The notes beneath the pieces are model-generated. The model was not told the DNA's origin and searched no databases. It saw only the letters and a list, made by a program, of their open reading frames with translations. Made by a program: the position numbers and the translations under genes. Below, piece after piece: positions 59,712 through 64,000 of a stretch of DNA of 64,000 nt. The DNA is from Meandrina meandrites. Its lineage: Eukaryota; Cnidaria; Anthozoa; Scleractinia; Meandrinidae. The stretch spans positions 15,585,496 to 15,649,495 of the forward strand of contig OY855904.1 in NCBI GenBank assembly GCA_963693305.1. The letters are read 5' to 3'. Each line of letters starts with the position of its first letter. The first letter of the stretch is position 1.

Positions 59712-60059
59712 ATTCTGCTGCATCTAGCATCCGGAACAATCTTGTCCTTATTTTTAAATCTCCGACGGTTTACCGAACGCATATATATTTAAAACTAGGG
59801 ACGATGACCAGACAAAGATTTCGCCCGTCAGCCGTGTTTACATTTTACGGATCACCAATTAGGGCTCTCACAAATTACTCTTAAGTCTAACATCATCCAA
59901 AGGCTTATCGGAACCAACTGTAGTTTATAGCTGCGTTGGTGTCGACACGCGGAGTCCACTGGGAACTACTAACTTTAGTAAAGGTGGGAGTTTAACGTGA
60001 ATTTGAGTGAAATTTTAAGAGGTTTAAACAAGAGATAGGAGAAAGAAAATAATTTTTGG

Positions 60060-60240
60060 AACACAACCAGACAGTTGACCCCACGCAAGAGCACACTAGG
60101 TTGTCAGGGGACTGTTTGGGTTTCCATCTACTAAGTTTTGAGCGGTGGAAAAACGGGCTTCAGGTGAACCCACGCCTGAAGTATGGAGTCATATAACCAA
60201 ATGGGAAATAAAGAATTCATTCATTCATTCATTTGGCTAT
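60060..60240 (+). mobile_element. Interspersed repeat ending in (ATTC)n
   Basis: A block ending 'aaatgggaaataaagaattc' + (ATTC)3-4 at 60,215-60,232 looks like the 3' end of an L2/CR1-type LINE or a dependent SINE. The 5' boundary is unclear and no ORF is present. Confidence 0.35.
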
Positions 60241-60347
60241 TTGATCGTTCTCTTCGCTTAATTTTATAGCCACAAAAGGAATATAGGAACCCGCAAAACA
60301 AATCAGAAACAATAATTTTGTTGTTTATACGATGATGATTTTTACAG

Positions 60348-61907
60348 GTTTCTCTGAGATATATTTAAGTGGCAGTACATTGAAGAAGGTGGTTAAGGAT
60401 ACAGAAGAAGGCGATGACAGCTACAGTTTTCAAAATTATGATGACGAAGACAAGTACGATGATCACAACAACAATCACGACAACTTCGATGATTCTGATA
60501 ATTATGACAGTTGTGGCGGTGGTGACAAAGTTTTTTTAGCTGTTGACCTTGCTATTGTTGTGATTGCTGTGGTTGCTGTGTTTGTTGTAGTTGCTGTTAT
60601 TGTTGTTTTTGGTGGTGGTTCTGGAGATTCTGTTGGTGGCAGTGGGAGTGGGGATAGTTGCTATGGCCGTGACGTTGGTCGCGACATTGATGGTAGTGTT
60701 GGTGACGGTGATGGCGGTATTTATGGCAGTTATGGTGGTGGCGGTGATGAGGTTGGTAATGGCGAAGAAGAAAAAGGCAATGGTGGTTTTTATGGTGCGG
60801 ATGACGGTAATGATGGTGATGGTTGTAATGGTGCTAGCGGTGGTGGTGCAGGTAGTGGTAAACGTAATGTTTGTGGTGGCGCAGGTAGTGGCTATGGCGG
60901 TTCTATTGGTACTGATGATGCACCTTGTGGTCATGGTGGTGGTGGTGGTGGTGGTGGTGGTGGTGGTCATGATCGTGGAAGTGATGATGATGATGGTTAT
61001 GATGGTGCAGGTGATGATGGTGGAGGTGATGGAGGTGGTGGTTACGATGGTGGAGGTGATGATGGTGGAGGCGATAAAGGTGGAGAGGATGAAGGTGGAG
61101 GTTATGATGGTGGTGGTTATGATGGTGGAGGAGATGAAGGAGGAGGTGATGAAGGTGGAGGTGATGATGGTGGAGGTGATGAAGGTGGAGGTGATGAAGG
61201 TGGAGGTGATGAAGGTGGTGGTTATGATGGTGGAGGTAATGAAGGTGGAGGTGATGAAGGTGGTGGTTATGATGGTGGAGGTGATGAAGGTGGAGGTTAT
61301 GATGGTGGAGGTGATGAAGGTGGAGATGATGATGGTGGAGGTGATGAAGGTGGAGGTGATGATGGTGGAGGTGATGAAGCTGGAGGTGATGATGGTGGTG
61401 GTCGTGAAGGTGGAGGTGATGAAGGTGGAGGTTATGATGGTGGAGGCGATGAAGTTGGAGGTGATGATGGTGGAGGTGATGAAGGTGGAGATGATGATGG
61501 TGGAGGTGATGAAGGTGGAGGTTATGATGGTGGAGGTGATGAAGGTGGAGGTGATGATGGTGGAGGTGATGAAGGTGGAGGTGATGATGGTGGAGGTGAT
61601 GAAGGTGGAGGTTACGATGAAGGTGGTGATGATGAAGGTGGAGGTGATGATGGTGGAGGTGATGAAGCTGGAGGTGATGATGGTGGAGGTCGTGAAGGTG
61701 GTGAAGGTGGAGGTGATGCAGGTGGTGGTTATAACGGTGGAGGTGATGATGGTGGAGGTGATGACGGTGGAAATTATGATGGTGGCGGTGGTTTTGATGG
61801 TGGAGGTTACGTTGGTGGTGATGGTGATGGTGATGGCGGTGATGGTGGTGATGATGGTGGCGCTGGTGCAGATGGTGGCGGTGGCGGTCTAGATCACATT
61901 ATGCAAG
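60348..61907 (+). CDS. Long symmetric exon encoding acidic, valine-rich and Gly/Asp-repeat protein, copy 2
   Basis: 1,560 nt, acceptor GATTTTTACAG and donor CAAG|GTAAGG, both phase 1 as in the copy at 46,261. It opens GFSEIYLSGSTLKKVVKDTE, then an acidic Asp/Asn/Tyr region, a Val-rich stretch (LAIVVIAVVAVFVVVAVIVV), a Gly/Ser/Asp region, then about 230 residues built from five-residue units GGGDE / GGGDD / GGGYD (15-bp period, 61,020-61,700), ending GGGLDHIMQ. Because entry and exit phases are equal, the two exons could be skipped or duplicated without breaking a frame and might belong to one gene. The function is unknown. Confidence 0.5.
61020..61700. repeat. 15-bp tandem repeat (GGTGGAGGTGATGAW)n
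   Basis: About 45 variants of GGTGGAGGTGATGAA / ...GATGAT, with occasional TAT (Tyr) or GCT (Ala) replacements. It is open in a second frame because of the trinucleotide structure. Confidence 0.9.
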
Positions 61908-62008
61908 GTAAGGCTAACAAGATGCGAAAAAATGCTGTGTTGTTTATAGCATAGTGGCTTTTGTCTACCGTTAAGGTGGCAACGTAGTTATTACGGGGGC
62001 ATTTGTCC

Positions 62009-62374
62009 ATGACATACACCTTATTCATAAATGGCGGAACGCGCGGAAGAGTTTGGGTCGAGTACATGAAAGCGAGGCGAAAGGGGCTTCCGATTCAAAT
62101 GAAAACAAAGCAGAGTATGGAAATGCAAGCAGTATCTCTTGTAATTCGTGAAATATCTCGCCAGTTAGGCAGTGATTCTTGCCTGTTGATGTCTGCTGAT
62201 GAAATCCCTGGTTTTACAACCGCAGATATGGTCGTATGGTTTGGAAGTCAACCCAAAAAGATGGGAAAATGTTATCGGAAAACCGCATCGATTTTCTTCT
62301 CGTGTGCAGTTTTAATTCACGCTACTTTAGTTTCTTTTTACACTGTAATAGAAGACCCTGGAAGCTGTGAATAG
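62009..62374 (+). CDS. Unrecognised ORF, 121 codons
   Basis: From ATG at 62,009. Mixed composition, basic N-terminal half (RVWVEYMKARRKGLPIQ) and one hydrophobic stretch near the C-terminus (SIFFSCAVLIHATLVSFYTV), ending DPGSCE. It begins 101 bp after the donor of the Gly/Asp exon, so if real it could be an alternative 3' end, or unrelated. No domain recognised. Confidence 0.25.
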   Translation: MTYTLFINGGTRGRVWVEYMKARRKGLPIQMKTKQSMEMQAVSLVIREISRQLGSDSCLLMSADEIPGFTTADMVVWFGSQPKKMGKCYRKTASIFFSCAVLIHATLVSFYTVIEDPGSCE

Positions 62375-62379
62375 AAACA

Positions 62380-63740
62380 GGAATAAGAAAGGATTATAGA
62401 GCTTTAAAAAATTTGACACGTCTCTTGATATTTTCAATGGTATTGGCGTTTAATTGGACTCCACATTTTTAACAAAATCACATCCGGTAAAAAAATATTG
62501 CTGACTGTTTTTTTGCTAAAGTTTTTAAAATCAGCTTATATTGATTTGATACTTATCATAGCCAAGTTTCAGGAAAATCGTTGGAGTAGAAGTGCAGAAA
62601 TATTAAGCTCATCTAGATGCCGCTCTTATTTTCAACTGAAAGCTTTCTTGCTAAGTCAGAGTGCCTAGCCAATTGTCCATCGTGCAAACCGTTAAACAGT
62701 AAACCGCTAGTTTTGTGAACAAAATAAAAAGCTCAAAAATCCTCAAACCTCCAAAGTTGTGTTTCCCAGATTTTTCGAACATTATGCGGTCGTTTTCTAA
62801 GAATCTCCTTTCACGTGAATTTCAAGGTACTGCAATATTTTTTTGCATCGATTTTTGCCACTGTCCCGTGCTATGAATTGGAGAACTGCCGTTGGAATAA
62901 TATGGTAGTCAGCGACTGATCTTTGGCGAAGCAGACGAGCAGTTTTGTGTATACAATTTCGAGTACAAAATGGCACGTGTGCCATTTACTCCAAGAATTC
63001 ACGCCTTTATCAGGGGAGGGCTCGTGCGCAGCTCCGTGGAGTAAACATGGGATTTCATGTTATTAGCTGTGGGATTGGGCGGAAATTAAATGTTTTTAGC
63101 AAGATAAGGAAAATACAAACTTCCATAACAGCAATAAGTGTCATTTTTAAAAAGGGTACATTTCTAGAGTCATTTCTCTGATCCTCAGTCTCATCTAGTA
63201 GTGGTCGGCGCTGACGCCCCCCTTATAAACGCGCGAATTCTTGGATTAAATAACACACGTAGTCATTTCGAGATATTTTTTATTTGTTTGCTTCAGTAAA
63301 GAAGTTCGACGCATAGACGCATGTTTTCCAAAAATGTTTTGACCAACGCAAATCATGATCACTGCATGCAACGCCATGTAAAACAGAGAAGAGTCCTTGG
63401 AAAAGATATCTACGCTTAAAAAGCCATGAAGAGCGAGAGAAAACAAACTTTGCAAAATTCACACTAAAAAATATTTGCTGAGAAGGACCAAGCCCGCCAT
63501 TACGTTAAGAAAAAAAAAACCACAACACTGCGCTTTGTTGCGTCTTTCTCTGAGTTCGTTGAAACATTACTAGCAATCTGCTTATCTCTCCTCAACAATT
63601 TATCTTTTCGAAATGAAGAAACAATCTGGGCATATCACTTGATGCTTACAAACCTTGAGATATGTTGCATTTCTTAAATATAAATGTCTAAAACATTTCA
63701 TGGCCACTGGCAGTACGATGGCATAACACGTCCATATGGT
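62380..63740. other. No supported gene
   Basis: AT-rich; short overlapping ORFs only. Confidence 0.4.
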
Positions 63741-63914
63741 TTAGCACGAAAAATTTAGAAATGTTACTTTTTGTGGAGAGAAGAAAACCGTAGAATCCGG
63801 AGAAATTCCCTCGAAGCAAGGACGAGACCCAGCAACAAACTCAACCCACATATGACGAACGAACCTGGGCCATTGGTGGGAGGCGAGCTCTCACACCACT
63901 GCGCCATCCCTGCT
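63740..63914 (-). mobile_element. tRNA-derived SINE
   Basis: On the minus strand it starts GGGATGGCGCAGTGGTGTGA, a canonical pol III A box (TGGCNNAGTGG). It then has 'gctcgcctcccaccaatgg' and a shortened B-box region (CAGGTTCGTTCG). The tail 'catatgtgggttgagtttgt' and 'tctcgtccttgcttcgaggg' follow. I know this tail from tRNA-SINEs in anthozoan sequence. The B box is damaged, so this copy is probably inactive. Confidence 0.7.
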
Positions 63915-64000
63915 CCCCTCCACAATGATGACGAAAATATAACTCGCTGAAAACAGAAGACGATTCCTCCGGCGATAATTGAAAGAGTTTGCCTAACATT

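Noticed and set aside
60591..61892. 433-codon Val/Met-rich ORF in a second plus frame
   Set aside because: Frame shadow of the 15-bp GGTGGAGGTGATGAW repeat; the frame with conserved exon borders is preferred.

Overview
Eukaryotic nuclear DNA, most likely from a cnidarian and probably an anthozoan such as a stony coral. The evidence is AT-rich, intron-containing genes with short zinc-finger exons, two tandem TRAF-type signalling genes, and a dense mix of TTAA-target (Kolobok-like), Tc1/mariner-like, L1/Tx1-type and tRNA-SINE elements, several of which resemble repeats I know from anthozoan assemblies. The species call is inference. No rRNA gene, convincing tRNA gene or CRISPR array was seen.

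1-14,200: degenerate minisatellites, a TTAA-flanked terminal-inverted-repeat element, and the first copy (5,666-10,393) of a 5-kb segmental duplication. This copy carries an orphan 5' part of a TRAF gene (exons 1-2 only). 14,217-19,746 (minus): TRAF gene A, seven exons, with its 5' end inside the second duplication copy (17,963-23,283). 23,590-24,600: three small inverted-repeat elements. 25,466-29,447 (minus): TRAF gene B, six exons. Both TRAF genes encode RING, TRAF zinc fingers, a coiled coil and a C-terminal TRAF/MATH domain. They share intron positions and phases except for one intron present only in A. Each is broken once by a single-base indel in a short homopolymer.

29,800-42,000: repeat-dominated. 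A degenerate pyrimidine-rich array is split by an inverted-repeat element, which is split by an old non-LTR retrotransposon, which is split by a nearly intact 5.26-kb L1/Tx1-type LINE with a 15-bp target-site duplication. Removing the LINE restores the older ORF exactly.

43,400-52,300: a dispersed, apparently undescribed sequence family (at least five copies, the first at 30.5 kb): a GGGATAGGG...CCCTATCCC hairpin followed at a fixed 130-160 bp by a conserved box. 46,261-48,147 and 60,348-61,907 (plus): two paralogous, very long, symmetric phase-1 exons encoding acidic / valine-rich / Gly-Asp-repeat protein. 56,570-59,711: a Kolobok-like transposon with a THAP remnant. The window ends with a minus-strand tRNA-derived SINE.
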